Assembly: GCF_018613655.1 (NCBI RefSeq)
Contig: NZ_JAGGPW010000003.1
Span: forward strand, 25,780 to 89,779
Length of the DNA stretch: 64,000 nt
Reading direction: 5' to 3'
Source of the DNA: Planococcus sp. ISL-109
GTDB taxonomy: Bacteria > Bacillota > Bacilli > Bacillales_A > Planococcaceae
Shown here in pieces: positions 7,784-17,004 of the stretch. The notes beneath the pieces are model-generated. The model was given only the letters and a program-made list of their open reading frames with translations. It had not been told where the DNA came from and searched no databases. Numbering within the stretch: position 1 is the first letter of the stretch; the number at the start of each line of letters is the position of its first letter. Both the position numbers and the translations under genes were made by a program.

Positions 7784-9244
7784 TTAATGAGTCGGTAGTT
7801 TCGCGTTCGAGCTTTTGAAAATCGCCAATTGATCGATGAGTTTCTGGCTTCCTGCATCCAAGCCGGTCACTTCCACTTCATTGGCGTTTTCACGGAATTT
7901 CAGCACGACCCGGTCGACGGCACCGACGCCGGAATCATCCCAAATATGGGCGTCCGTGAAATCGATGATGATTTTTTCGTCTTCGACATCGAAATCGAAT
8001 TTCTCGAGGAAGTCTTCGACAGATGCGAAGAACAATTGCCCTTCCACGCGGTATTGCGTTGCATCAAGCAAACGCTTCTCCACTTTGATCTTCGAAATTT
8101 TCGAAACGAAGAAAATCGCGCTGAGCAAGACACCGGCAAGTACACCGATCGATAAATCATGTGTGTAGACAACAATTGCAACAGTTGCAATCATAACGAT
8201 TGAATCGGTTTTTGGCGCTTTCTTCAAGTAATTGAATGAAGACCAATCGAAAGTTCCGATCGCTACCATAATCATAATCCCGACAAGAACCGGCATTGGA
8301 ATCTGCACGACAACGTTGCCGAGTGCGATGATCAAGAACATTAGGAAAGCACCCGCAACTAGTGAAGACAAACGGCCACGGCCGCCCGACTTGACATTGA
8401 TGATCGATTGTCCGATCATCGCACAGCCCGCCATACCACCGAAGAAACCAGTGATGAAGTTGGCGATCCCTTGACCACGTGACTCTTTGTTTTTATCACT
8501 TGGCGTACCGGTCATATCATCGACGATATTCGCCGTCAACAAGGACTCGAGCAAACCGACAATCGCTAATGCTAATGAATATGGCAAAATGATCATCAAT
8601 GTCTCCAAATTCACCGGAATATCCGGCAATAGGAAGCTAGGCAAAGTTTGGCTGATCGCCCCAAGATCGCCCACTGTACGCAAGTCAAAGGAAGCATAGA
8701 TTGCGACTGCCGTCAGCAAGACAAGCGCAATCAGCGGTGCTGGAATGGCTTTGAAAAAGCGCGGCAAAATGTAAACGATCGCTAATGTAACCCCAACGAA
8801 TATATAGGTCATCGTGCTGATGCCAACAAAATGCGGAACTTGCGCCATGAAAATCAATATAGCGAGCGCATTGACAAAGCCGATCATCACGGCGCGCGGA
8901 ATGAATTTCATCACTTTCGCGACCTTGAAGATTCCGAACAGAATTTGAATGACACCAGTCAAAATAGTGGCCGCAAGCAAATATTCTACTCCGTGATCAC
9001 GGACTAGCGGAACCATGAGCAAAGCCATAGCACCAGTTGCTGCTGAAATCATGCCCGGGCGTCCGCCGACAAAGGCGATGATGACCGCGATGCTGAAGGA
9101 AGCATACAACCCGACCATCGGATCGACCCCCGCGATGATTGAGAAGGCGATAGCTTCAGGGATAAGCGCTAAAGCTACAACAATTCCGGCCAAAACGTCA
9201 CCGCGGACATTTCCGAACCATTCAGTTTTAATAGTTTGTATCAC
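7784..9244 (-). CDS. SulP-family inorganic anion transporter 1 (with STAS domain)
   Basis: A 486-residue SulP/SLC26 carrier. The N-terminal 370 residues are hydrophobic with SulP hallmarks: [20 protein letters not shown] near residues 22-41, [15 protein letters not shown] near 60-74 and [15 protein letters not shown] near 268-282. A C-terminal STAS domain (about 400-480) contains [18 protein letters not shown]. Substrate may be sulfate or bicarbonate; family members transport either. The start is GTG at 9244 with AGAGGAG upstream. It is about 85% identical by eye to the SulP gene at 11761-13221 and, like it, is divergently arranged with a degenerate serine-recombinase gene, so the two look like copies of one module. 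Confidence 0.88.
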   Translation of the reverse strand: MIQTIKTEWFGNVRGDVLAGIVVALALIPEAIAFSIIAGVDPMVGLYASFSIAVIIAFVGGRPGMISAATGAMALLMVPLVRDHGVEYLLAATILTGVIQILFGIFKVAKVMKFIPRAVMIGFVNALAILIFMAQVPHFVGISTMTYIFVGVTLAIVYILPRFFKAIPAPLIALVLLTAVAIYASFDLRTVGDLGAISQTLPSFLLPDIPVNLETLMIILPYSLALAIVGLLESLLTANIVDDMTGTPSDKNKESRGQGIANFITGFFGGMAGCAMIGQSIINVKSGGRGRLSSLVAGAFLMFLIIALGNVVVQIPMPVLVGIMIMVAIGTFDWSSFNYLKKAPKTDSIVMIATVAIVVYTHDLSIGVLAGVLLSAIFFVSKISKIKVEKRLLDATQYRVEGQLFFASVEDFLEKFDFDVEDEKIIIDFTDAHIWDDSGVGAVDRVVLKFRENANEVEVTGLDAGSQKLIDQLAIFKSSNAKLPTH

Positions 9245-9334
9245 GTTATCGTACTCCTCTTTCAGTAATTTGAAAGTTCCAGTGATCCCGGAAACCTTAT
9301 TTTTTCACAATGAAAATAGTTTAGCACCGCCGCT

Positions 9335-9386
9335 CCACAAATGGAACCTTTTTGGGTCCTTTTTTACAAAAAAAATATGTTATACT
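9335..9386 (+). promoter_or_regulatory. Promoter and conserved element before recombinase-like gene 1
   Basis: An extended -10 (TG-T-TATACT, 9378-9386) lies 33 bases before the GTG start. A 22-base element at 9335-9356, with core AATGGAACCTTTTTGGG, matches 17 of 22 positions of the element at 13312-13333 in front of the paralogous gene. Conservation in an otherwise dissimilar spacer suggests a shared operator. Confidence 0.55.
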
Positions 9387-9419
9387 TAGTTTACATTGTA
9401 CAAGTGAGGAGTTTTTTAC

Positions 9420-9962
9420 GTGCGAATCGGTTATGCAAGAGCAATAGCAGAGGATATAGACTGCCAAAAGCAGCGCGCTCTTTTCGAAAAGTTCGGCTGT
9501 GATGTCATTCATATAGAAACTCATAGCGCTCCTAAACAGCGGTCAGAATTAAAAAAGATGCTGGCAGAAGTTAAAACAGGTGACCAAATCATTGTGCTGA
9601 AGCTGCATGTGCTGGCAGATTCCACCCGGCAATTGGTTGATTTAGTGGAGATGCTCGAAGAAAAAGAAGCTTTTCTCCATTCGGAACAAGAAAATATTGA
9701 TACCGCAAAAGGAAAGTCGTTTTCTTTCCTTGAAATCACAAAATGTTTAGCCGACTTTCAAAGTGATGTCATCAGCGAGAAAACGAAAGCCGGTTTATCG
9801 GAAGCCAAACAGAAAGGCATGCATGCAGGCAGACCGCGGAAAGCCGATGCCAATGTCAAAAAGGCGATTGAGATGTATAAAAGCAAATCGCATAGCTTGG
9901 CGGAAATCAAAGAACAGACCGGTATCAGCAAATCAACTTTGTATCGTTACCTAGAGAATTGA
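9420..9962 (+). CDS. Degenerate serine-recombinase homologue 1, putative regulator
   Basis: A 180-residue protein with the overall layout of a Tn3-type resolvase: N-terminal catalytic-domain fold (GYAR), a linker helix (EKTKAGLSEAKQKG), a GRPRK hinge and a C-terminal helix-turn-helix (GISKSTLYRYLEN). The nucleophile position of YARVST is Ile9 (GYARAIA), and the LDRLGR active-site strand reads LHVLAD, so the catalytic Ser, Asp and Arg residues are gone. It should be unable to cut DNA but able to bind it. Start is GTG with GAGGAG upstream. It is divergent from SulP 1. A transcriptional role for the transporter is inferred, not known. Confidence 0.78.
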   Translation: MRIGYARAIAEDIDCQKQRALFEKFGCDVIHIETHSAPKQRSELKKMLAEVKTGDQIIVLKLHVLADSTRQLVDLVEMLEEKEAFLHSEQENIDTAKGKSFSFLEITKCLADFQSDVISEKTKAGLSEAKQKGMHAGRPRKADANVKKAIEMYKSKSHSLAEIKEQTGISKSTLYRYLEN

Positions 9963-9966
9963 ACCA

Positions 9967-9994
9967 AAAAAAGAGCGCCTGAGCGCTCTTTTTT
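9967..9994. terminator. Bidirectional terminator
   Basis: AAAAAAGAGCGC pairs with GCGCTCTTTTTT around CTGA. It lies between the convergent recombinase-like gene and the MFS gene, 4 bases from each stop region. Confidence 0.88.
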
Positions 9995-9997
9995 TTA

Positions 9998-11260
9998 TTA
10001 TCCAGTTTTCAATTCTTCTTTTACTGGTGGTTTCGCGAGGACTGCTGCGAGAATCGCTAAAGCCGGCATGATCAGAAGAAAACTTAATGCCTCATCATAG
10101 CCACCGAGAAAATCATAAAACAACCCGAACGGCAAAGGCCCAAGCGCAGACCCGATGACCATGATTGCCATCGCGATCCCACTTATGCTGCCGATGTATT
10201 GCCTGCCGTAATAATTGGGCCACACAATGCTTAATGTGACCCGCTCAATTCCCGATACGATCCCCCAAACAACACCAAAAAGAATGGCTAAGGAAAGGAC
10301 CGTCGCTTGCTGAAGCAGCAGAATAAAAATGATTTCCCCTGCAAATAAGGCGACGAGCATCCAACGCACTTCGATTTTATCCAACAAATAACCCACAAGG
10401 AACGTTACCGGAAATCCGACGACCGCCATCAAACTGAGTACCGTAGCGGCCGCTTCGGGTGTCAGCGATTGCTGAGAAAAAATCGAAACAAGATGGAAGG
10501 TTATTCCTGTATTCACCAATGCGGGCGTTGCGACACAAAATAACAGTAGCCAAAAAGCGCGGGTTTTCTGCGCTTCTTTAACGGTCCAGCTAATATCTGC
10601 CGACAAGCTCTTGTACTCGGTTTCACCTGCAGGTATCACTTCCCCGTCAGGACGCAGGCCGATGTCTTCCGGCTTATTGCGGATCAGCAAGAAGGCGAGC
10701 GGCGTGAAAATGGCCAGCACAAACGCGCCGAGCAAAATCCATGCAATGCGCCAATCGAAAGTCTCAATCAGCCAGACATTCAGCAAAGGAAAGACAGCAG
10801 AACCCACCATCCCTCCAAGCGCCGCCAAACTCAACGCCCTTCCCCTTTTCGCGATGAACCATTGGGGCACTAATGATTTCGGCGTCAGTGACATCGATCC
10901 TTGCCCGAGCAAACGGATTAAAAAGAACCCAATGAACAACATGAATGTATTGACGATCAAACCATTGAATAGACAGGCAAGTCCGAGAAGAATGGAAATG
11001 ATGACGGCCATCTTTCGCGCTCCCTGGCTATCGAACAGCCTTCCGACCACAAAGATCAGAAATCCCGCGAGCAATGTGGCGGCAGAATAAATCCCCGAAA
11101 CAGTGGAGCGGCTCCATCCGAACTCCTCAATGTAGTAATCAATGAAAATGGCATTCGAAAACGTTTGTCCAGGCCCCGAAAAGAAATACGATAGCGCCGA
11201 TATTCCGACGATTACCCAACCATAATAAAATGGCGTATGAATTGGCGCATTTTTCCCCAC
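9998..11260 (-). CDS. MFS transporter, oxalate/formate antiporter-like
   Basis: A 420-residue major facilitator with about 12 membrane segments. The N-terminal FYYGWVIVGISALSYFF segment and the loop VGRLFDSQGARK (variant of the MFS motif between TM2 and TM3) fit the monocarboxylate/OFA antiporter group. The start is GTG at 11260 with AAGGGG 7 bases upstream. It lies between the two SulP modules and has its own downstream terminator, so it is monocistronic. The position suggests insertion between duplicated modules or that the modules duplicated around it. Substrate is not predictable; organic anions are the family norm. Confidence 0.8.
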   Translation of the reverse strand: MGKNAPIHTPFYYGWVIVGISALSYFFSGPGQTFSNAIFIDYYIEEFGWSRSTVSGIYSAATLLAGFLIFVVGRLFDSQGARKMAVIISILLGLACLFNGLIVNTFMLFIGFFLIRLLGQGSMSLTPKSLVPQWFIAKRGRALSLAALGGMVGSAVFPLLNVWLIETFDWRIAWILLGAFVLAIFTPLAFLLIRNKPEDIGLRPDGEVIPAGETEYKSLSADISWTVKEAQKTRAFWLLLFCVATPALVNTGITFHLVSIFSQQSLTPEAAATVLSLMAVVGFPVTFLVGYLLDKIEVRWMLVALFAGEIIFILLLQQATVLSLAILFGVVWGIVSGIERVTLSIVWPNYYGRQYIGSISGIAMAIMVIGSALGPLPFGLFYDFLGGYDEALSFLLIMPALAILAAVLAKPPVKEELKTG

Positions 11261-11296
11261 GTTCTTTCCCCTTTTCTTTCTTTTACTTCCTACAGC

Positions 11297-11323
11297 AAAA
11301 GGGCTCCACTAGGGAGCCCTTTT
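11297..11323. terminator. Terminator of the SulP 2-uspA operon
   Basis: AAAAGGGCTCC pairs with GGAGCCCTTTT around ACTAG and is flanked by long A/T tracts. On the minus strand it directly follows the uspA stop codon. Confidence 0.88.
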
Positions 11324-11324
11324 T

Positions 11325-11744
11325 TTACTTGACAATCAATACTGGACAATTTGCGCGTTTGACTACTTTATGGCTGACGCTGCCAAGAACCATTTCCTGC
11401 ACGGAGTTCAATCCACGGCTGCCGATGACCAGCACTTCAAATTCTTCTTTATTAGCAAAGTCTACAATGGTAGGACCTGGTGTGCCACGAAGAATTTCTA
11501 CACGGTATTTGATACCAGCCGCTGCCATTGCTTCTTCCACAGGCTGCAGTTTTTTACGGCGCTGTAAATCCAACTCCGCTGAACTGCTGCTATGCAACAC
11601 TTCGTTTTTTGCACTATCATGATCTGCTACAAAAACAATGGTAATCTTTGAACCCTCAGATCCTTTTGCTAATTTCACGGCTTCTTTAGCCGCACGGAGT
11701 GAATGGTCGGAACCATCCACGGCAAGTATAATCTTCTTGTACAT
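11325..11744 (-). CDS. Universal stress protein (UspA family)
   Basis: A 139-residue UspA-domain protein: N-terminal KIILAVDGSDHSLRAAKEA and C-terminal GSRGLNSVQEMVLGSVSHKV, the latter carrying the G-x2-G-x9-G-S ATP-binding pattern, so it probably binds ATP. It lies 16 bases downstream of SulP 2 on the same strand and shares its terminator, indicating co-transcription. Pairing of UspA-type domains with anion transporters is common in bacteria and suggests nucleotide-responsive modulation of transport. SulP 1 has no such partner, the main difference between the two modules. Confidence 0.87.
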   Translation of the reverse strand: MYKKIILAVDGSDHSLRAAKEAVKLAKGSEGSKITIVFVADHDSAKNEVLHSSSSAELDLQRRKKLQPVEEAMAAAGIKYRVEILRGTPGPTIVDFANKEEFEVLVIGSRGLNSVQEMVLGSVSHKVVKRANCPVLIVK

Positions 11745-11760
11745 GTCTCAACACTCCCTT

Positions 11761-13221
11761 TTAATGAGTCGGTAGTTTTGCATTATCGCTCTTGAAGATT
11801 GCTAACTGGTCAATTAATTTCTGGCTGCCCGTATCGAGTCCGACAACCTCCACTTTATTGCCGTTTTCCCTGAACTTCAGAACAACACGGTCCACAGCAC
11901 CAACACCAGAATCATCCCAGATATGGGCGTCTGTGAAATCAATTACGATATCTTTATCTTCCACGTTGAAATCGAATTTGTCCAGGAAATCATCAACAGA
12001 GGCAAAGAATAATTGTCCTTGCACTTGGTAATGCGTTGCTTCAAGCAGTTTTTCCTGCACTTTAATTTTAGAAATTTTGGCTACGAAGAAAATTGCGCTC
12101 AAGACGACTCCAGCAATAACACCCTGCGACAAATCGTGCGTATAGACGACGATTGCAACAGTGGCTACCATAACGATGGAATCGGTTTTTGGTGCTTTTT
12201 TCAAGTAGTTAAATGATGTCCAGTCAAATGTACCGATGGCTACCATGATCATGATACCGACCAATACCGGCATTGGGATTTGGATAACCATTTCTCCCAA
12301 CACAATAATCAGGAACATCAAGAACACCCCTGCAAATAAGGAAGACAAGCGAGTGCGTCCGCCTGATTTGACGTTGATGATCGCTTGTCCGATCATCGCA
12401 CAGCCTGCCATGCCGCCGAAAAACCCGGTAACAAAATTGGCGATGCCCTGTCCGCGTGCTTCTTTGTTCTTGTCACTCGACGTGCCAGTCATGTCATCTA
12501 CTATGTTCGCCGTCAGCAACGATTCGAGCAAGCCGACAATGGCAAGTGCGAATGAGAACGGCAAGACAATCATGAATGTTTCGAAGTTAAACGGTACGCT
12601 CGGAATGAGGAAAGATGGGAGCGACTGGGTAATGGTGCCGAGATCCCCAACTGTCCGCAGCTCAAAGCCGCCGAAAATCGCTGCACCTGTCAAAAATACC
12701 AAGGCAATAAGTGGCGCAGGAATTGCTTTAAAGAATCTCGGAATAATGTAAACAATTGCTAGTGTCACAGCGACGAAAATATAGGTCACCATATTGATTC
12801 CGAGGAAATGAGGAACTTGCGCCATAAAAATGAGAATCGCTAGTGCATTGACAAAGCCGATCATAACCGCGCGCGGAATGAATTTCATGACCTTGGCTAC
12901 TTTGAAGACGCCGAAGAGAATTTGGATAACCCCTGTCAGTACAGTCGCTGCCAACAAATATTCAACGCCGTAGTCTCTAACAAGCGGCACCATAAGCAAT
13001 GCCATGGCACCAGTCGCCCCAGAAATCATTGCGGGACGTCCGCCCACAAAGGCGATGATGACTGCGATGAGGAATGATGCATAAAGCCCGACCATCGGGT
13101 CGACTCCTGCAATAATCGAGAAGGCAATTGCCTCTGGAATCAATGCCAAAGCGACTACGATACCAGCAAGGATATCCCCTTTAATATTTGAAAACCATTC
13201 TAACTTAATTTTTTCTATCAT
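11761..13221 (-). CDS. SulP-family inorganic anion transporter 2 (with STAS domain)
   Basis: A 486-residue paralogue of the transporter at 7784-9244, with identical length and nearly identical ends (both finish in NAKLPTH). SulP signatures [15 protein letters not shown] and [15 protein letters not shown] and the C-terminal STAS motif [18 protein letters not shown] are conserved. Differences cluster in the loop around residues 200-220 and at the N-terminus. Start is ATG with AAAGGAG upstream. It is the first gene of an operon with uspA and is divergent from recombinase-like gene 2. Likely a sulfate or bicarbonate importer at the cytoplasmic membrane; substrate unproven. Confidence 0.88.
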   Translation of the reverse strand: MIEKIKLEWFSNIKGDILAGIVVALALIPEAIAFSIIAGVDPMVGLYASFLIAVIIAFVGGRPAMISGATGAMALLMVPLVRDYGVEYLLAATVLTGVIQILFGVFKVAKVMKFIPRAVMIGFVNALAILIFMAQVPHFLGINMVTYIFVAVTLAIVYIIPRFFKAIPAPLIALVFLTGAAIFGGFELRTVGDLGTITQSLPSFLIPSVPFNFETFMIVLPFSFALAIVGLLESLLTANIVDDMTGTSSDKNKEARGQGIANFVTGFFGGMAGCAMIGQAIINVKSGGRTRLSSLFAGVFLMFLIIVLGEMVIQIPMPVLVGIMIMVAIGTFDWTSFNYLKKAPKTDSIVMVATVAIVVYTHDLSQGVIAGVVLSAIFFVAKISKIKVQEKLLEATHYQVQGQLFFASVDDFLDKFDFNVEDKDIVIDFTDAHIWDDSGVGAVDRVVLKFRENGNKVEVVGLDTGSQKLIDQLAIFKSDNAKLPTH

Positions 13222-13311
13222 GTTTTTCTCCTTTATATTTTATTTTATATAGCTTGAAATTAAATAAGAAGCCAGTTGATTCACAACGAGAATTAGCTTA
13301 TCATCTTTCGC

Positions 13312-13358
13312 CCCATAATGTAACCTTTATGGGAAAAAATCTTTTTTTATGCTATCAT
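13312..13358 (+). promoter_or_regulatory. Promoter and palindromic element before recombinase-like gene 2
   Basis: Inverted repeat with arms CCCATAA (13312-13318) and TTATGGG (13327-13333) and an 8-base spacer; it is the counterpart of the element at 9335-9356. An extended -10 box TG-C-TATCAT lies at 13350-13358. The repeat sits just upstream of the -35 position, suitable for control of this gene and possibly of the divergent SulP operon. Confidence 0.55.
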
Positions 13359-13388
13359 GAAGGGAATCTTCAAAATGGAGGATTGGTC

Positions 13389-13931
13389 ATGGAAATAGGA
13401 TATATGAGGCTTGTATCTCATAAAACGGAATTGACGCAAATAGAGTCGTTACATCAAAGAAACTGCAGAGATATTCGAAAAGATTATTTTTCTTCTACTG
13501 GACATCGACCAGAGCTATGGCGCCTGCTCGAAGAAATGAAGCAAGGTGACTACCTCATCGTTTCCAACCTGCAGACCATTGCAGATTCACTGATGCAATT
13601 AATCGATGTACTGAATAAGATGGACAGTCGTGAAATTCACCTGATATCTATTGCGGAAAATTTGAATACTGCGAAAGAACAGCAATCCTCTTTCTTTATA
13701 ACTGCCGCCCTTCTTGCCGAATTCCACCGCAAAACCATCAGCCTGAGCACAAAAGCCGGCCTTTCAGAAGCACGCAAAAAAGGTGCGAAAGTAGGCAGGC
13801 CAAAGATTTCTTCCCAAAAAATCGAGCAGGCCTTAGATATGTACAAAAGTAAACAATACACATTCGATGAAATTAAAAAACAAACCGACATTGGGAAAAC
13901 GACAATCTATCGTTATTTGCAAAAATGCTGA
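13389..13931 (+). CDS. Degenerate serine-recombinase homologue 2, putative regulator
   Basis: A 180-residue paralogue of the product at 9420-9962 and exactly the same length. It starts at MEIGYMR, preceded by ATGGAGG; the longer reading frame upstream is rejected. The nucleophile position is Val9 (GYMRLVS), and the LDRLGR active-site motif reads LQTIAD. The ENLNTA, STKAGLSEARKKG, GRPK and C-terminal helix-turn-helix (DIGKTTIYRYLQ) parts are retained. Both paralogues share a non-catalytic [LI]-A-D-S sequence where resolvases have LGRS, so they form their own lineage rather than independent decay products. It is divergent from SulP 2-uspA. DNA-binding regulator role inferred. Confidence 0.78.
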   Translation: MEIGYMRLVSHKTELTQIESLHQRNCRDIRKDYFSSTGHRPELWRLLEEMKQGDYLIVSNLQTIADSLMQLIDVLNKMDSREIHLISIAENLNTAKEQQSSFFITAALLAEFHRKTISLSTKAGLSEARKKGAKVGRPKISSQKIEQALDMYKSKQYTFDEIKKQTDIGKTTIYRYLQKC

Positions 13932-13965
13932 TTGCTGCCCCTATTTGATTTAAAGGAGCTCACTT

Positions 13966-15849
13966 ATGTTAAAGAAAAAATACGCACCACACCATATTCT
14001 CGCCATCGCCATTTTAGCCACTTGGCTGAAAACATACATTGTCTATAAAACAGGCTTTTCCATTACCATTGATAATCCTATGCAAGAGTTTATCTTGTTT
14101 CTCAGTCCGCTGAGCTTCCTGTTATTTGTTTATGGAGGTTCCTTGTTCTTCAAAAAACAAAAGGCCCGCCATATTTACTTAGTTGCTGTTGCAGCAATCA
14201 GCTCTTTTGTCTTATATGCGAACATAGCGTTTTATCGATTTTTCTCAGATTTCATCACGTTGCCGGTTCTCATGCAAACCAATAACTTTGGTGATCTTGG
14301 ATCGAGTGCAGCAGCGAGCATTTATTTTAGCGATATTCTTTATTTCGCCGATGTCCTCATCATCCTCTTGGCGATTAAGCTTTTATCCGTTACGGATACT
14401 CAACTTGCAGCTCCTGCTGGGCGCAAATCCTATTTCGTCCTTTCGGCAGCTGTCCTGTTCCTGAACCTAGGCTTAGCAGAAGCTGAAAGGCCGCAGCTAT
14501 TGACGAGAAGTTTCGACCGCGAAATGCTCGTCAAAAATTTGGGCATGTATAATTACCATCTTTATGATGTTTACATTCAGTCGAAATCCCAGGCGCAGCG
14601 TGCTTTTGCAGATAGTTCCGAATTAGTGGAAGTGAACAGCCATGTCCGCTCTCATCAAGTTCAGCCTTCTGAAGACATGACCGGAATCGCTGAAGGGAAA
14701 AACCTGATTGTCGTAACATTAGAATCCATGCAAACCTTCACGATCAATGAACAGATGAATGGCGAAACGATTACGCCTTTTATGAACGAATTGACTGAAG
14801 ATGAAGATACGATTTACTTCCCGAATTTCTACCATCAAACCGGGCTTGGAAAAACAGCCGATGCCGAGTTTCTATTGGAAAACTCCCTATATCCGCTAGG
14901 CGGCAGTGCAGCCTTTTTCACCCATGCCGGCAACACGTATAACGCGATGGCAGAAAAATTGGGGCAGCACGATTATACGAATATTGTCCAGCACGCCAAT
15001 AATAAAAGCTTTTGGAACCGCGATATGATGTATGAAGCCCTGGGTGTCGATGCGTTTCAGGATATACAAAGCTACGAGGTCGCCGAAGGGCAAGCGGTCA
15101 ACTGGGGCATGAAGGATATTCCATTTTTCGAACAATCTGTCCAGCATATGACAGAGTTGCCCCAGCCATTCTATAGCCGATTGATTACCTTAACGAACCA
15201 CCACCCATTTACATTGGATCCGCAAGACAAGCTGATCGAGGAATTCGATTCGAATTCCGGTACGCTGAACCGCTATTTCCAAACGACGCGTTATCTCGAT
15301 GAGGCTCTCAAAGAGCTGTTCCAGGAATTGAAAGATAACGGCTTGTACGAGGATTCCATCATTGTTCTATACGGAGACCATTATGGCATTTCCGAAAACC
15401 ACAATGCGGCAATGGCACAATACTTAGGGCGTGACATTACGCCGTATGAGTCAGCCCAGCTGCAACGTATCCCACTCTTTGTCCACATTCCCGGATATGG
15501 ACAAGGCTATACGGATGAAGAAATCGGTGGGCAAATCGATCTGCGCCCGACTTTGCTCAATTTATTAGGGATTGACACCAAATCCGACGTGCAGTTCGGC
15601 AACGACTTATTCGCTGAAAACCACGAGGAATTTGTGATCTTCAGAGACGGCCGATTTGTAACGGATGAATTCGTCTACGCTGGAAACATGTGCTATGAAA
15701 ACGGTACTGGAGAAGAGATCGAACAAGATAACTGTGCACCTTATATTGAAGAAGCCTTTGCGGAGTTGGGTTATTCAGATGCATTGATCATCGGGGATTT
15801 GCTCCGGTTTTATGATCAAGAAACTGGCGAATTACTGGAAACAGAATAG
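13966..15849 (+). CDS. LTA-synthase-family phosphoglycerol transferase
   Basis: A 627-residue membrane sulfatase-fold enzyme. Five hydrophobic segments occupy the first 180 residues; the extracellular catalytic domain begins near 230. The nucleophile motif HQTGLGKTADAEF places the catalytic Thr at residue 292, and the metal-binding YGDHYG motif occurs near 470. LtaS-type enzymes polymerise glycerol phosphate from phosphatidylglycerol onto a glycolipid anchor outside the membrane. A shorter paralogue may act as a primase, as B. subtilis YvgJ does; sequence alone cannot tell. AAAGGAG lies before ATG. It is 34 bases downstream of recombinase-like gene 2 and 42 bases upstream of the patatin gene, with no terminator between them. 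Confidence 0.85.
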   Translation: MLKKKYAPHHILAIAILATWLKTYIVYKTGFSITIDNPMQEFILFLSPLSFLLFVYGGSLFFKKQKARHIYLVAVAAISSFVLYANIAFYRFFSDFITLPVLMQTNNFGDLGSSAAASIYFSDILYFADVLIILLAIKLLSVTDTQLAAPAGRKSYFVLSAAVLFLNLGLAEAERPQLLTRSFDREMLVKNLGMYNYHLYDVYIQSKSQAQRAFADSSELVEVNSHVRSHQVQPSEDMTGIAEGKNLIVVTLESMQTFTINEQMNGETITPFMNELTEDEDTIYFPNFYHQTGLGKTADAEFLLENSLYPLGGSAAFFTHAGNTYNAMAEKLGQHDYTNIVQHANNKSFWNRDMMYEALGVDAFQDIQSYEVAEGQAVNWGMKDIPFFEQSVQHMTELPQPFYSRLITLTNHHPFTLDPQDKLIEEFDSNSGTLNRYFQTTRYLDEALKELFQELKDNGLYEDSIIVLYGDHYGISENHNAAMAQYLGRDITPYESAQLQRIPLFVHIPGYGQGYTDEEIGGQIDLRPTLLNLLGIDTKSDVQFGNDLFAENHEEFVIFRDGRFVTDEFVYAGNMCYENGTGEEIEQDNCAPYIEEAFAELGYSDALIIGDLLRFYDQETGELLETE

Positions 15850-15891
15850 CAACCAGCAACATCCTGATTTTTGAAAAGGAGTGAGAGTACA

Positions 15892-16743
15892 ATGTTTCCA
15901 TCCGGATTAATTTTGGAAGGCGGCGGAATGCGCGGGGTTTATACTGCAGGAGTCCTCGAATACTTCATGGAAAAAGATCAATATTTCCCTTACGTAATCG
16001 GTGTATCAGCAGGTGCCTGTAATGCCGCTTCTTATCTTTCGAGACAAAGAGGCCGCAACCGTTCTGTCACTATCGATTATGTGGGTCACCCTGACTATAT
16101 TTCTATATGGAATTTTTTTCGTAAACGCGAATTATTTGGGATGGATCTGATTTTTGACAAAATACCAAATGAGCTCGTTCCCTTTGATTTTGAAAGGTTC
16201 CGCGCTGCAAAAGAGCGATTTTTCATCGGCACGACTGATTGCTTAACCGGCGACTCTGTTTACTTTGAAAAAAGTGAGTGTGTTGATGACATCTTGCCTA
16301 TTATTCGCGCTTCAAGCTCATTGCCATACATGTCTCAAGCTATGTACCATGGCGATCGGTACTTGATGGACGGAGGCATCTCCGATCCGATCCCTATCCG
16401 TAAAGCGCTGGCAGATGTTGTGGATAAAGCAATTATTATTCTGACCAAAGAAAAAGGGTATCGAAAGAAGCCTTCGCAGTTCACTAAAACAACTCGTTAT
16501 CTATACCGCGACTTTCCCGGCCTCACTCAAGCTTTAGAGCGAAGGTGGCAGCTCTATAACGAAACACTGGAAGAAATCGAGCAGCTTGAAGAAGAACATA
16601 AAATTTTTGTAATACGCCCATCGCAGAGCTTTAAAGTAAGAAGGGCTGAGCGGAATGTTGCTAGACTTGAACAGCTGCATGAACTCGGATACAGTGATGC
16701 TGAAAACACTTACGTTCAACTTAGAAAATGGATCATGAACTAA
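15892..16743 (+). CDS. Patatin-like phospholipase
   Basis: A 283-residue patatin-family serine lipase. The oxyanion-hole motif EGGGMRGVYTAGV (about residues 9-21), nucleophile elbow GVSAG (Ser39) and catalytic aspartate motif DGGISDP (about residue 163) are complete, so a Ser-Asp dyad is expected. The start ATG at 15892 has AAAGGAGTG 10 bases upstream; an in-frame TTG further up lies before that ribosome site and is rejected. It resembles the RssA/YchK and Bacillus YlbK groups of cytosolic phospholipases. It follows the LTA-synthase gene closely and shares a terminator with it, hinting at a joint membrane-lipid role (phosphatidylglycerol is LtaS substrate); this link is inference. Confidence 0.85.
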   Translation: MFPSGLILEGGGMRGVYTAGVLEYFMEKDQYFPYVIGVSAGACNAASYLSRQRGRNRSVTIDYVGHPDYISIWNFFRKRELFGMDLIFDKIPNELVPFDFERFRAAKERFFIGTTDCLTGDSVYFEKSECVDDILPIIRASSSLPYMSQAMYHGDRYLMDGGISDPIPIRKALADVVDKAIIILTKEKGYRKKPSQFTKTTRYLYRDFPGLTQALERRWQLYNETLEEIEQLEEEHKIFVIRPSQSFKVRRAERNVARLEQLHELGYSDAENTYVQLRKWIMN

Positions 16744-16760
16744 TGATCTGTGACCATATT

Positions 16761-16795
16761 AAAAGACTGATTTCGAAAATCGAAATCAGTCTTTT
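16761..16795. terminator. Terminator of the LTA synthase-patatin unit
   Basis: AAAAGACTGATTTCG pairs with CGAAATCAGTCTTTT around AAAAT and is followed by a T-run. It can act in both directions. Confidence 0.9.
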
Positions 16796-16821
16796 TTTCT
16801 ATCTCCGTTTGACTTTGGAAC

Positions 16822-16983
16822 TCAAACTTTCTTATTCAGCGTTTTCCCGCGCCGGATTTTCCCAAAATTCTGCTCAACAAACAAACCAGTTCCTTTACAG
16901 ACCTCGCAATTCCTCTTGAACAGCCGATAGCTTAAAATGTAGCCCTGGCCGTTGCACGTACTGCAAATCATCCGTAATGCCAT
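16822..16983 (-). CDS. Small DnaJ-type zinc-finger protein (53 aa)
   Basis: A short frame of 53 codons starting MALRMICSTCNGQGY. It has two CxxCxGxG-like zinc knuckles, CSTCNGQG (residues 7-14) and CEVCKGTG (residues 26-33), the repeat unit of the DnaJ central zinc finger, so it likely binds a single zinc. GGAGGA stands 6 bases before the ATG. The C-terminus is very basic (KIRRGKTLNKKV), which could favour RNA or DNA binding. The methyltransferase gene lies 21 bases upstream on the same strand, so they are probably co-transcribed. Function unknown. Confidence 0.72.
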   Translation of the reverse strand: MALRMICSTCNGQGYILSYRLFKRNCEVCKGTGLFVEQNFGKIRRGKTLNKKV

Positions 16984-17004
16984 GGCTTGTCCTCCAGTTC
17001 TTTG

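Noticed and set aside
9420..13931. Active integration module or invertible promoter driven by the resolvase-like genes.
   Set aside because: Both proteins lack the catalytic serine and arginines, and no recombination-site pair flanks the SulP genes.
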